Assembly (NCBI RefSeq): GCF_013403925.1
Contig: NZ_JABFDJ010000004.1
Location: forward strand, 124,001-188,000
Direction of reading: 5' to 3'
Length of the DNA: 64,000 nt
From: Winogradskyella wichelsiae
GTDB lineage: Bacteria > Bacteroidota > Bacteroidia > Flavobacteriales > Flavobacteriaceae
The notes under the pieces were generated by a model. That model ran no database searches. It worked only from the letters and a program-made list of their open reading frames with translations, and was not told where the DNA came from. The translations under genes were made by a program, and so were the position numbers. Positions 27,011 through 35,957 of the stretch are shown here, one piece after another (the first letter of the stretch is position 1; every line of letters begins with the position of its first letter).

Positions 27011-28219
27011 ATGATTTCTGCTAAATTACCACATAACGAAACTGAGCGACTAGAAGTTTTAAATAGTCTTAAAATTTTAGATACCGTTGCAGATGATGAT
27101 TATGATAACATAACAGAACTTGCAAGCTTTATTTGTGGTACACCTGTTTCACTGATTTCACTAGTAGATAAAGATAGACAGTGGTTTAAATCAAAAAAAG
27201 GATTGACAGCTTGCCAAACTTCACGAGACGTATCCTTCTGTGCGCATGCCATTCTAGATCCTTTAGATATTTTAGAAGTGCCAGATGCAAGAAACGACAT
27301 ACGGTTTATAAATAATCCGCTAACAGAGCAGGAAAAGCCTGTGGTTTTTTATGCAGGTATATCCTTAAAAACAGAACAAGGATTGCCTTTGGGTACACTC
27401 TGTGTTATAGACCATAAACCTAATTCTCTTAATAACGAACAAAAAGAGGCATTAAAGAAATTAGGGGCTCAAGTTGAACGACTCTTATTATTACGGACAA
27501 AAAATAATGAATTAACGATAACAAAAGAAAGCCTTAAAAAACATAACGGACTTCTTAAAGAGTTTGCAGGTGTAGTATCGCACGACCTTAAAATGCCATT
27601 GGCCAATTTAATACTTACTTCAGATATTGTAAAAAAGAAATACAGTAATTTAATAGATGATAAGGGAAAAGAATATTTAGATTATTTAAAAAAATCGTCC
27701 CTTTCTATGAGCGATTATATTACAAAAATATTAGACCATTACGAATGCATCTCATACGATATAGATGATACTCAACAATTTGGAATTAATGATCTATTAG
27801 AAGGCGTTATAGATTTAATGAACATTAAAGATAACTGTGAAATCTTAACTCCTGAAAAAAACATTGACATCAATTGCAATAGTACAGCGCTGCAGCAGAT
27901 TTTTATAAATCTAATAGGTAACAGTCTTAAATATAGTGATAAAGAAAAAACTATTATAGAAATAGAAGCAAGCACTGATGACAAGTTTTATGAATTTAAA
28001 GTTCGTGATAACGGCAGAGGAATAGAAAAAGACAAAATTGAAACTATTTTTGGATTATTTGTTACGACAGGACATTTAGATAATACTGGAGAAAAAGGAC
28101 ACGGTATAGGTTTATCTACGGTACAAAATCTTGTAGAAAGTTTAGGCGGTAAAATTACAGTATCATCAGAGTTAGGTTCTTACAGCGAATTTGTATTTAC
28201 AATTGCTAAAAGGGCATAA
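27011..28219 (+). CDS. GAF-domain sensor histidine kinase
   Basis: A soluble two-component sensor of 402 residues without membrane segments. The N-terminal GAF domain (about 15-165) contains CQTSRDVSFCAHAI, a stretch common in bacterial GAF kinases. The H-box is VVSHDLKMPLANL (His at about 194), the N-box NLIGNSLKYS, the G1 box DNGRGIEKD and the G2 box GHGIGLSTVQNLVESLGG, so the kinase looks active. No response regulator gene is adjacent, so its partner is elsewhere. The cytoplasmic GAF domain suggests sensing of a small molecule or redox state; which one is unknown. Confidence 0.9.
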   Translation: MISAKLPHNETERLEVLNSLKILDTVADDDYDNITELASFICGTPVSLISLVDKDRQWFKSKKGLTACQTSRDVSFCAHAILDPLDILEVPDARNDIRFINNPLTEQEKPVVFYAGISLKTEQGLPLGTLCVIDHKPNSLNNEQKEALKKLGAQVERLLLLRTKNNELTITKESLKKHNGLLKEFAGVVSHDLKMPLANLILTSDIVKKKYSNLIDDKGKEYLDYLKKSSLSMSDYITKILDHYECISYDIDDTQQFGINDLLEGVIDLMNIKDNCEILTPEKNIDINCNSTALQQIFINLIGNSLKYSDKEKTIIEIEASTDDKFYEFKVRDNGRGIEKDKIETIFGLFVTTGHLDNTGEKGHGIGLSTVQNLVESLGGKITVSSELGSYSEFVFTIAKRA

Positions 28220-28457
28220 TTTTAGGTCCGTTACAAAGAAAAACGAAGAACAATACTCTATCTAATTTATTTTAACCCTATCCTGAGCACCAAACATATC
28301 ATTTATTTCTCACAGATCTAATGTCTGCTTTTCCTACTCTATCATTTGTTCAGATTTATTGGTATATTGATAATTAAAACAATGCGAGAATGGGGTTTAT
28401 CTCATAGAAATAAAATAATAAACGAGTAATATTTATAGCTGTAAATAACAACTAAAA

Positions 28458-29186
28458 ATGAAAAAATACACATTAATAATCTTATTATTTTTCATAATCT
28501 CAAACTCTGTATTTGGTCAAACTGAAATTAATAAAGAAAAAGTCAAAACATTAGAACCTTACATTGGGTTAGGAATTTTGGACAAACAGAACTCAGATAA
28601 ATCAATTAAAATTGATCATCTAGATTATGATGAAATACCTAAATCTCTTGATTTTAAAGGAACCGTCGTAGAAGCCTCTAAATGGACAGATTCTAACGGA
28701 GAAAATATTTTAATTCAAACAGTCTCTGGAAGTTTCAATTGGAAAGATTACAATAAAAATTCAACTGAATTTAAGCTGCATGACAAATCTGAATTATACG
28801 TCTATTTATTTGAAAAAAGTAATTCTGAAAAAGTGTTTAAAAAAAAGTGGAGAGTTTATGATTATATCGAGTGTTTTGGTGAAGATTTCTCTGTCGGTTT
28901 TACACCAAAAGCAACAACAATCACGGATTTAGACAATGACGGAATAACTGAAATATCGATGACATATGTTTTAATGTGCCGTGGCGGAATGGACCCTGGC
29001 TTATTGAAAATAATAATGTTCGAAGGACAAACAGAATATGAGTTAAGCGGAGAAACGATGATTGGTTGCGGGCATATAGATAATCCTTATGGTGGCGAGT
29101 TTACTGCTAGTGATAACTTACAGAAAGAACAAGCGTTTAATAAGTTCTTAAAAGAACATTGGGATCGAAATAAATGCGAGGAGTAA
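28458..29186 (+). CDS. exported protein similar to the M949_RS01915 family
   Basis: A 242-residue protein with a signal peptide (MKKYTLIILLFFIISNSVFG, cleavage before QTEINK). The C-terminal half has TTITDLDNDGITEISMTYVL, an FG-GAP/EF-hand-like Asp-rich loop, then CRGGMDPGLLKIIMFEG. This resembles proteins annotated as M949_RS01915 family surface polysaccharide biosynthesis proteins; I recognise the pattern but not a mechanism. Two Cys (in CRGG and IGCGH) might form a disulfide. It sits 45 bp upstream of another unknown gene with which it may be co-transcribed. Confidence 0.65.
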   Translation: MKKYTLIILLFFIISNSVFGQTEINKEKVKTLEPYIGLGILDKQNSDKSIKIDHLDYDEIPKSLDFKGTVVEASKWTDSNGENILIQTVSGSFNWKDYNKNSTEFKLHDKSELYVYLFEKSNSEKVFKKKWRVYDYIECFGEDFSVGFTPKATTITDLDNDGITEISMTYVLMCRGGMDPGLLKIIMFEGQTEYELSGETMIGCGHIDNPYGGEFTASDNLQKEQAFNKFLKEHWDRNKCEE

Positions 29187-29231
29187 AATAGTATTAAAAT
29201 AAATAGTACATACCGCTTCAGCGCAATCCAT

Positions 29232-29837
29232 ATGACAAATAGACTAAAAGTAAATTACACTTCTGAAGTTCCTACGGATCAAGAAATTGTTCAAATGTGG
29301 AAACACATCACTATTACCGAATTAAATGATTGGTCTAAAAGTGCAGAAGAATTAAGAGCTAAATTTTCTAAAACACATATTAATGGCGGTATCCAGCTTC
29401 ACAAATATTTAATATCAGACCATTATTGCTTCCAATGGTTTGCTTCTAGAAATAGGCTAAGTGAAATATTTTTTATCAAAAGATTTTTTAATAGACCAGA
29501 ATTAGCTAATTACCGAGCTGATTTAGAAATTGAAAACGATCAACCTAATTGTGAACAAAAGGAATGGTCTAGTGATATTTTTGATTTATCAGGAATCATT
29601 TCTAGATTACTACACCACGGTGGTGCTTATGGAAATTTAAAAGTAAAAGACGCTTGGAAAACGGCCATAAATTTTGTGAAAGATGAGTATGATGATAGGT
29701 TTAATGAGATAAACAGATTCACATATCACTTAGAGGATTCAGCATGGTTTTTTCATGTTCCTTGGGATTACTCTATAGTACTATTTGATAAGAGAACCAA
29801 TGAGGTTATCGTCATAAATATTACAGATACAGATTAA
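29232..29837 (+). CDS. hypothetical protein
   Basis: A 201-residue protein without signal peptide or membrane segment. It is rich in aromatic residues and His (LHKYLISDHYCFQWFASRNR; ISRLLHHGGAYGNL; the C-terminal AWFFHVPWDYSIVLFDKRT). I do not recognise a family. It follows the M949-like gene by 45 bp on the same strand. The compact size and aromatic, acidic composition recall immunity-type proteins, but there is no toxin gene beside it, so I make no such call. Confidence 0.6.
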   Translation: MTNRLKVNYTSEVPTDQEIVQMWKHITITELNDWSKSAEELRAKFSKTHINGGIQLHKYLISDHYCFQWFASRNRLSEIFFIKRFFNRPELANYRADLEIENDQPNCEQKEWSSDIFDLSGIISRLLHHGGAYGNLKVKDAWKTAINFVKDEYDDRFNEINRFTYHLEDSAWFFHVPWDYSIVLFDKRTNEVIVINITDTD

Positions 29838-30001
29838 AAACACAGAGTTGCAATACTATAAATATAGTTTGGTGAAATTTAGATTAAATTCATATTAATA
29901 ATTCAGTTTTATCCTTTAGAATCTGCTTCTAAAAATCTTAAGATATTCCCAATCACTGCTTGTTACCACTTAAAAACATTAATTTTATAACTCTAAAAAT
30001 T

Positions 30002-30040
30002 ATGAGTTTAAAAACGTACTATTCATTACTCTAAACTCAT
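30002..30040 (+). promoter_or_regulatory. hairpin just upstream of cysK
   Basis: ATGAGTTTA (30002-30010) and TAAACTCAT (30032-30040) are perfect complements separated by 21 nt, ending 34 bp before the cysK ATG. It could be a leader hairpin or an operator. It does not resemble any riboswitch I know. Confidence 0.4.
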
Positions 30041-30073
30041 TTTAAATTATTTAAAAATTAAAAATAATTAATT

Positions 30074-30988
30074 ATGAAAATCAATAATATTTTAGAAGGT
30101 ATTGGTAACACTCCTGTAGTGAAATTAAATAAATTATTCCCGAACGCAAATGTTTGGATGAAACTTGAAAAATCTAATCCTGGTGGAAGTATAAAAGATA
30201 GAATTGCATTAGCAATGATTGAAGATGCTGAAAACAGAAATATCTTAACTAAAGACACAGAAATTATTGAACCTACATCAGGAAACACAGGTATTGGTTT
30301 AGCTATGGTAGCCGCAGTAAAAGGATACAATCTTACATTAGTTATGCCAGAATCTATGTCTGTTGAGCGTAGGGCTTTAATGGCTGCATACGGGGCAAAA
30401 TTAGTATTAACACCAAAAGAGTTAGGTTTAGGAGGCACGATTGCAAAAGCGAAAGAGCTTGTTGAAAATGACAAAAATGCGTGGATGCCTTCTCAATTTA
30501 CAAATATGGTAAATCCAAAAATACACGAAACAACAACCGCCTTAGAAATTGCTAACGATTTCCCAGAAGGTATTGATTATTTAATTACAGGTGTTGGTAC
30601 TGGCGGGCATATATCAGGTATGTCTAAAGTGTTGAAAGAAAAATTTACAGGCTTACAAGTATTTGCTGTAGAACCTAGCGATTCACCAGTCATTTCGGGT
30701 GGAGAATCAGGTCCACATGCTTTACAAGGGATTGGCCCAGGATTTATTCCTGAAACGTTTAATAGAGATTCAATTGATGGAGCTATTAAAATAACAAAAG
30801 AAGAAGCCTTTGCAGAAGTTCAAAATATAGCAAAAACAGAAGGTATTTTGGTTGGTATTTCTACAGGAGCATCTTTAGCCGCTGTTAGAAAACAATTAGC
30901 AACAATACCAAACGAAAAAATAGTAATAACGATGAATTATGATACAGGAGAACGTTATCTTTCTATAGATGGCCTTTTTAAAGCGTAA
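30074..30988 (+). CDS. cysK: cysteine synthase A (O-acetylserine sulfhydrylase)
   Basis: PLP enzyme that makes cysteine from O-acetylserine and sulfide. The product has 304 residues. PLP lysine Lys41 lies in [11 protein letters not shown], the substrate loop is [10 protein letters not shown] (about 75-84), and the phosphate-binding loop is [10 protein letters not shown] (about 174-183). The conserved end STGAS...LAAVRK is present. The preceding region carries a hairpin (30002-30040), and three more inverted repeats follow the gene. It is not in an operon with other sulfur genes. The cysteine synthase rather than cystathionine beta-synthase assignment rests on length and motifs. Confidence 0.95.
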   Translation: MKINNILEGIGNTPVVKLNKLFPNANVWMKLEKSNPGGSIKDRIALAMIEDAENRNILTKDTEIIEPTSGNTGIGLAMVAAVKGYNLTLVMPESMSVERRALMAAYGAKLVLTPKELGLGGTIAKAKELVENDKNAWMPSQFTNMVNPKIHETTTALEIANDFPEGIDYLITGVGTGGHISGMSKVLKEKFTGLQVFAVEPSDSPVISGGESGPHALQGIGPGFIPETFNRDSIDGAIKITKEEAFAEVQNIAKTEGILVGISTGASLAAVRKQLATIPNEKIVITMNYDTGERYLSIDGLFKA

Positions 30989-30994
30989 TTTAGA

Positions 30995-31125
30995 ATCACA
31001 TAAAAATGTGATAAAATTAAAATTGATAGCAAGCTATATCAATTGAATAGGTCTTACCATTAAAATGAATAGATTCGCTAAAAGTTCTATAGTATGGGCT
31101 GTTACATAATATTTAAATTATGTAA
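30995..31125. repeat. cluster of three perfect inverted repeats after cysK
   Basis: ATCACAT/ATGTGAT (30995-31012, AAAA loop), AATTGATA/TATCAATT (31021-31044, 8-nt loop) and TTACATAAT/ATTATGTAA (31102-31125, 6-nt loop). None has a proper T-run. Together they fill most of the gap between cysK and the MBOAT gene and may include a cysK terminator or leader elements of the MBOAT gene. Confidence 0.45.
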
Positions 31126-31146
31126 TATTAAATGTGAAAAAGAATA

Positions 31147-32598
31147 ATGCTTTTTAATTCAATTGATTTTGCTATTTTTTTACCAATTGTATTTGTACTT
31201 TATTGGTTTGTTACAAGTAATAATTTAAAGTCACAAAACATTTTAATTGTTTTAGCAAGCTATCTATTTTATGGATGGTGGGACTGGAGGTTTCTTTCCT
31301 TAATTTTATTTAGCACCATTGTAGACTATACTATAGGTAAACAATTAATAAAAGCGGACAGACAGTCTAAAAGAAAAATATATTTATGGACTAGCATATT
31401 AGTAAATCTAGGGTTTTTAGGGTTCTTTAAATATTACAATTTCTTTCAAGAAAACTTCGTAGAGGCTTTTTCTTTTTTTGGAACTAAAATAAATGATAGC
31501 TCATTAGATATTATTTTACCTGTAGGTATTAGTTTTTATACGTTTCAAACCTTGAGTTATACTATAGATGTATATAAACGAAAACTAGAGCCTACTAAAG
31601 ATTTTATTGCTTTTTCTGCGTTTGTAAGTTTTTTTCCGCAACTAGTTGCGGGCCCAATAGAAAGGGCAACACATTTACTACCTCAATTCTATAAAAAAAG
31701 GATTTTTAATTATACCAAAGCTGTTGATGGCATGAGGCAAATACTTTGGGGGTTATTTAAAAAAGTAGTCATTGCAGATAATTGCGCACAAGTTGCTAAT
31801 GAAATATTTAACAATTCTGAAAATTATTCAGGAAGCACGCTGGTATTAGGTGCTATATTTTTCTCCTTTCAAATTTATGGTGATTTTTCAGGATATTCAG
31901 ATATTGCAATAGGAACATCTCGACTATTTGGGTTCGATTTGATGAAGAATTTTTCTTTCCCCTACTTTTCTCGAAACATTGGTGAATTTTGGAGACGTTG
32001 GCACATTTCATTAAATACCTGGTTTAGAGATTATTTGTATATCCCATTAGGCGGAAGCAGAGGTGGTCTATGGATGAAAATCCGTAACACATTTATTATT
32101 TTTATTGTTAGTGGGTTTTGGCACGGTGCTAATTGGACCTTTATTATTTGGGGTGCGCTAAATGCGCTTTACTTTCTACCTCTTATGCTAACAAATAAGA
32201 ATAGAGATTATATAGATATAGTTGCAAAAGGAAAAATATTACCTTCGTTAAGAGAATTATTTATGATGCTATCTACCTTTGGTTTAACCGTATTTGCTTG
32301 GGTCTTTTTTAGGGCAGAAAACATTAATCATGCTTATCAATTCATAATTGATATATTTTCTTATTCACTTTTAGAAGTCCCTTATTTCCCTATCTTAGGT
32401 AATCAGTTTTTTATATTTTTACTTATATTTTTTATAATCGAATGGATTTGGCGAGAAGATAATTATCCATTAGAATACCTTTCAAAAAAAATAAATTCTA
32501 ATGCTATAAGATATTCGCTTTATTTCTTTTTAGGTATTACTACTTATTACTACGCTGTAAGTGTTAATTCTAATCAATTTATTTATTTTCAATTTTAA
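31147..32598 (+). CDS. MBOAT family O-acyltransferase (AlgI/DltB-like)
   Basis: Inner-membrane acyltransferase that passes an acyl group, usually acetyl, to an extracytoplasmic polysaccharide. Its 483 residues contain about ten to twelve membrane helices. AlgI-type signatures are seen: YFFYGWWDWRF-like text near residue 40 (ASYLFYGWWDWRFL), FFPQLVAGPIERA (about 162-174), RRWHISLNTWFRDYLYIPLGG (split here by the helix end), and the catalytic-His region SGFWHGANWTFIIWG (about 319-333). The next gene starts 2 bp after its stop and encodes a probable SGNH-type partner. The target glycan is unknown, since no polysaccharide synthesis genes are nearby. Confidence 0.92.
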   Translation: MLFNSIDFAIFLPIVFVLYWFVTSNNLKSQNILIVLASYLFYGWWDWRFLSLILFSTIVDYTIGKQLIKADRQSKRKIYLWTSILVNLGFLGFFKYYNFFQENFVEAFSFFGTKINDSSLDIILPVGISFYTFQTLSYTIDVYKRKLEPTKDFIAFSAFVSFFPQLVAGPIERATHLLPQFYKKRIFNYTKAVDGMRQILWGLFKKVVIADNCAQVANEIFNNSENYSGSTLVLGAIFFSFQIYGDFSGYSDIAIGTSRLFGFDLMKNFSFPYFSRNIGEFWRRWHISLNTWFRDYLYIPLGGSRGGLWMKIRNTFIIFIVSGFWHGANWTFIIWGALNALYFLPLMLTNKNRDYIDIVAKGKILPSLRELFMMLSTFGLTVFAWVFFRAENINHAYQFIIDIFSYSLLEVPYFPILGNQFFIFLLIFFIIEWIWREDNYPLEYLSKKINSNAIRYSLYFFLGITTYYYAVSVNSNQFIYFQF

Positions 32599-32600
32599 AT

Positions 32601-33539
32601 ATGAAAAAATTTATTTTAAGAATAGTAGTCTATTTTAGTATAGCATTTTTTTTTATTTCTTTATTTCAGATTTTCATTTCTCTTAAAATAGAAAATGAAA
32701 TTATCACAGGCCATGATAATTTTAAAACAACTTCAAATGTTAATTCAGAACTTGTTTTGCTTGGAAGCTCAAGGTGTTTCTCACATTTTGATCCTGCTTT
32801 TTTTCAAACAAACTTTAATTTAAAAAGTACCAATATAGGCGTTGATGGTCACTCTCAGATATCAATGGCTTATTTTAGGCTTGTAGATTATTTAAAACAT
32901 AACAACAATCCTAAGTTTGCCATTTTAAACTTTGACCCATTTATGACTCCAGGTTCTTTTACAAAAAATGGTGGAAACTTAGTACATAAAGATGCATTTG
33001 CCAGGTATGCTTTTTTACCATTAAATGAAAAATGGAAAACTGTTGAGCATTTTGACTATAATATTCTCGAAAAATACCTTCCACTCTATTCTTTATTTAA
33101 GTACAATCAACTTGAATATAGTTTTTTTCCAAATAATAGTAATTATGAAAAATATGGATTTAACAGAAATGATTTAGAATGGAAAAATGAGAAACCTGAT
33201 ACTTTGGTTAATTTTAAAAGTAAATACTCGATTAACCGTCATAAAAATGAAATAAAAAAAGCACTTAAGTTTCTATATGAGTTTTGCGATAGTAATGGTA
33301 TAAAACTAATTTGTATTCAATCGCCTGTGCATGAGTCTATTTATTATGAAAATATATTTGAAACACCTCAACAAATATGTTCAGATTTAAACATACCCTA
33401 TATCGATGCTAATTATAAATCTATAAGAAAAGATTCAAATAATTTCTATAATTCTAATCACATGAATATTAACGGTATCCATTTAATGAACGAAAAGCTA
33501 AAAAAGGAAAAAGTTTTAATTCAACTTTTTACAGAATAA
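32601..33539 (+). CDS. membrane-anchored SGNH/AlgX-like partner of the MBOAT protein
   Basis: The 312-residue protein has one N-terminal membrane anchor (about 7-27) and a periplasmic domain. It shows LLGSSRCFSHFDP (about 51-63), which matches the block I position of SGNH-like proteins, then NIGVDGHSQ and ILNFDPF, and near the end NHMNINGIHLMNEKL, the place of the D-x-x-H block with Asn in the Asp position. In related systems such a protein completes transfer of the acyl group to the polysaccharide. The 2-bp gap to the MBOAT gene supports a joint function. The block residues are partly altered, so catalysis is inferred. Confidence 0.75.
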   Translation: MKKFILRIVVYFSIAFFFISLFQIFISLKIENEIITGHDNFKTTSNVNSELVLLGSSRCFSHFDPAFFQTNFNLKSTNIGVDGHSQISMAYFRLVDYLKHNNNPKFAILNFDPFMTPGSFTKNGGNLVHKDAFARYAFLPLNEKWKTVEHFDYNILEKYLPLYSLFKYNQLEYSFFPNNSNYEKYGFNRNDLEWKNEKPDTLVNFKSKYSINRHKNEIKKALKFLYEFCDSNGIKLICIQSPVHESIYYENIFETPQQICSDLNIPYIDANYKSIRKDSNNFYNSNHMNINGIHLMNEKLKKEKVLIQLFTE

Positions 33540-33552
33540 TTAATCTATACAT

Positions 33553-33593
33553 AACAAAAGTGGTATAAAACTTACCATATCACTTTTGTTTTT
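33553..33593 (+). terminator. intrinsic terminator after the MBOAT operon
   Basis: A perfect 10-bp stem AACAAAAGTG / CACTTTTGTT with an 18-nt loop and a following T-run. Confidence 0.75.
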
Positions 33594-33696
33594 CGATAAT
33601 CTGTATTCATTATGAATAAAAGCATAGTTTCTAATATTAACTTAAATACTCAAAAGTATATTAAAACTTCCGCATCTTTGTCTTAAAATTAGCACT

Positions 33697-34368
33697 GTGA
33701 ATTTTAAAGAAAAAGAACTTATTATATTCGATTTTGACGGAACATTAATTAATAGTATTCCAGATCTTACTTTAGCAGTAAATAAAATGTTATCACATTA
33801 TAATTTATCTGCTTTAACCATTGAGCAAGTCACCCCTTTTATTGGTAATGGCGCAAAACCCTTGGTCAAAAGAGCTCTAGAAGCATCTATGTTAAAACAA
33901 GATTTATCGGAAGTTTTATTTACTGAAGCTTTTGCTATTTATTTAGCAGCTTACAAAGATATAACTTGTCAAGAAACATTTATGTATCCTGGTGTTTTAG
34001 AAACACTAATAGATTTAGATAAAAAAGGTTATAAAATGGTTATTTGTACCAATAAACCTTTCGCGTTTATAGAACCGATATTAGACACCTTAAACATTAA
34101 GCAATTCTTTAAATCTTGGATTGGAGAAGATTCTCTATCAGAAAAGAAACCAAGCGCAGTACCTCTTATGCATTTAACTAAAGAGATGAATATAACCATA
34201 GAAAATAGTATTATGGTTGGCGATTCTAAAAATGACATTCTGGCTGCTCAAAATGCAACGATGGATAGTATCGGTGTTAGCTATGGCTATAATTATAACG
34301 AAAACATTGCAGATTATAACCCAACAATAGTGGTCGATAGTTTTGCAGATTTACAAGAACTTTTTTAA
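33697..34368 (+). CDS. HAD family hydrolase, phosphoglycolate phosphatase-like
   Basis: The 223-residue HAD phosphatase has motif I DFDGT with catalytic aspartates Asp11 and Asp13, motif II ICTNKP (about 110), motif III Lys in SEKKPSAVPL and motif IV GDSKNDILAA. A helical cap between motifs I and II fits the Gph/PGP subclass that removes phosphate from 2-phosphoglycolate. The start codon is GTG at 33697; a near -7 box CATCTTTG (33673-33680) precedes it. Its stop lies 1 bp before the ATG of the FAD oxidoreductase, so the two are co-transcribed. The substrate assignment is only by family. Confidence 0.88.
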   Translation: MNFKEKELIIFDFDGTLINSIPDLTLAVNKMLSHYNLSALTIEQVTPFIGNGAKPLVKRALEASMLKQDLSEVLFTEAFAIYLAAYKDITCQETFMYPGVLETLIDLDKKGYKMVICTNKPFAFIEPILDTLNIKQFFKSWIGEDSLSEKKPSAVPLMHLTKEMNITIENSIMVGDSKNDILAAQNATMDSIGVSYGYNYNENIADYNPTIVVDSFADLQELF

Positions 34369-34369
34369 G

Positions 34370-35800
34370 ATGAATAAAATTTATAATGTTGGTGTTATAG
34401 GTGGAGGTGTTTCGGGTGTTGTTACAGCTTTAGAATTGGCCAAATACGGAATAGATAGTGTTTTATTTGAACAAGAAAAAAGTGTTGTAAACGGACCACC
34501 ATTTTGTCACTTGCATGCAGGTGGAAACCTCTATCCCGATATTTCTGATGAGCAATGCAGAATATTAATGAAGCAATCCATTGATATGGCGCGTTTATTT
34601 CCGGAATCTATAGACAAAAGACCTACATTTATTAGCATTCCTAAATCGGAAAAATACGCTGTAGATATCATTCAAAATCGTCTAGATATGCTGGTAGCGT
34701 ATTACAAAACATTAATAGACGAAGATCCATTAAATGAAATTCTTGGTAGCCCGGATGATTATTATAAAATTTATTCTAAACAAGATTTAATTGAATTATT
34801 AGAACAACCCAATGTTGAGAGACCGAACACTCCTGACGAGTGGATTTCTAATACAATTAAATTAGTTGATTACGAAAAATTAAAAACTCCGGTAACTTTA
34901 GTTCAAGAATATGGATGGAACCTTTTTAGGTTAGCTGCTCAAGCTCAATTAGCCCTAAATAAAACTGAAAAATGTGATCTAAATACCAGTACTGAGGTTA
35001 TCGACATTAAAGATGTTACAAATGAAAATGTAGATTACAACTGGGAAATTCACACAAAAGATGAAATTTACAGAGTGAATTACTTGGTTAATTCTTGTGG
35101 ATTTAAAACGGGGAAATTTGACGAATCCTTACACATTAACACAGAGCGTTTAATTGAATTTAAAGCTGCCTATGTCTCTAAATGGCAGCCGATACCCGGA
35201 TTAATTCCTGAACTTATTTTTCATGGAGAACGTGGCACACCACATGGTATGGTACAGTTAACCCCTTATAGTGATGACTATTATCAGATTCATGGCATGA
35301 CAGAAAATATCACGCTATTTAAAGACGGATTAATACAGTCTAAAACTAATGAAGCACAGCCTCAGTTTGGAGAAGATATTAATCAGAAATTATTTCGTGG
35401 TTGGAAAACAGATGACATCAATACCAGAACAGAAAATGCAATTGAATCTGTTACAAAATTTGTTCCGTCATTTAAATCTGCTACTGTTGGTGGTCCACCT
35501 CTTTTTGGAGCACAGCAAATACCAGGAGACGATCCAAGCTTAAGAGTTGGAGAAGTAAGTTTTCCTTATAAATCTTACGCTAGAAGCGAAATTGTTAAAG
35601 CTTCTTCTGCGCTGACTGTTGCCAACCAAATTATAACTAAGATTCAAGAAGAAAAAATTATTCCTGTAATAGCTCAAAGAACAAATCACAACTTATTATT
35701 AGATTGTATTTCTAAAGACGAGATTGACCAATTGGCTTCGCAATTAACTGTTGAGCGTGGTTATCCTGAAGCATTATCAAAACTGATTATTGAGAATTAA
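34370..35800 (+). CDS. FAD-dependent oxidoreductase
   Basis: A flavoprotein of 476 residues from the ATG at 34370, one base after the stop of the HAD gene; the longer frame from 34343 overlaps that gene and is less likely. The dinucleotide-binding sequence is GVIGGGVSGVVTALELAKYG (5-24) followed by an acidic strand end (VLFEQEK). A His/Pro-rich piece (NGPPFCHLHAGGNLYPD) and HGERGTPHGMVQLTPYSDDY suggest a DAO-type fold acting on a small substrate. I cannot name the substrate. Co-transcription with a HAD phosphatase could mean a shared metabolite, but that is inference. Confidence 0.82.
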   Translation: MNKIYNVGVIGGGVSGVVTALELAKYGIDSVLFEQEKSVVNGPPFCHLHAGGNLYPDISDEQCRILMKQSIDMARLFPESIDKRPTFISIPKSEKYAVDIIQNRLDMLVAYYKTLIDEDPLNEILGSPDDYYKIYSKQDLIELLEQPNVERPNTPDEWISNTIKLVDYEKLKTPVTLVQEYGWNLFRLAAQAQLALNKTEKCDLNTSTEVIDIKDVTNENVDYNWEIHTKDEIYRVNYLVNSCGFKTGKFDESLHINTERLIEFKAAYVSKWQPIPGLIPELIFHGERGTPHGMVQLTPYSDDYYQIHGMTENITLFKDGLIQSKTNEAQPQFGEDINQKLFRGWKTDDINTRTENAIESVTKFVPSFKSATVGGPPLFGAQQIPGDDPSLRVGEVSFPYKSYARSEIVKASSALTVANQIITKIQEEKIIPVIAQRTNHNLLLDCISKDEIDQLASQLTVERGYPEALSKLIIEN

Positions 35801-35823
35801 TAATTAGAATTATAAAGTTTATT

Positions 35824-35863
35824 ATCCCCATGATTCTTTAATAGAATTTATGGGGATTTTTTT
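35824..35863. terminator. terminator between FAD oxidoreductase and oxyR
   Basis: ATCCCCAT (35824-35831) pairs with ATGGGGAT (35850-35857), with inner ATTCT/AGAAT pairing, followed by a seven-T run. It serves the plus-strand operon. Confidence 0.88.
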
Positions 35864-35957
35864 ATTACATTACCAAAATGTGTTCAATATTAGCTATACC
35901 AGAAGATTTTCGTCTCGATAATAGTCTCTAATTGATATTCATATTTTATGCATAATC

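Noticed and set aside
28458..29837. Toxin-immunity or toxin-antitoxin pair
   Set aside because: The first protein is exported and has a calcium-loop-like motif, the second shows no antitoxin DNA-binding domain, and there is no toxin signature.
30002..30040. Possible riboswitch (SAM or O-acetylserine type) before cysK
   Set aside because: Only a single 9-bp stem is visible; the multi-helix layout and conserved loops of known riboswitches are missing.
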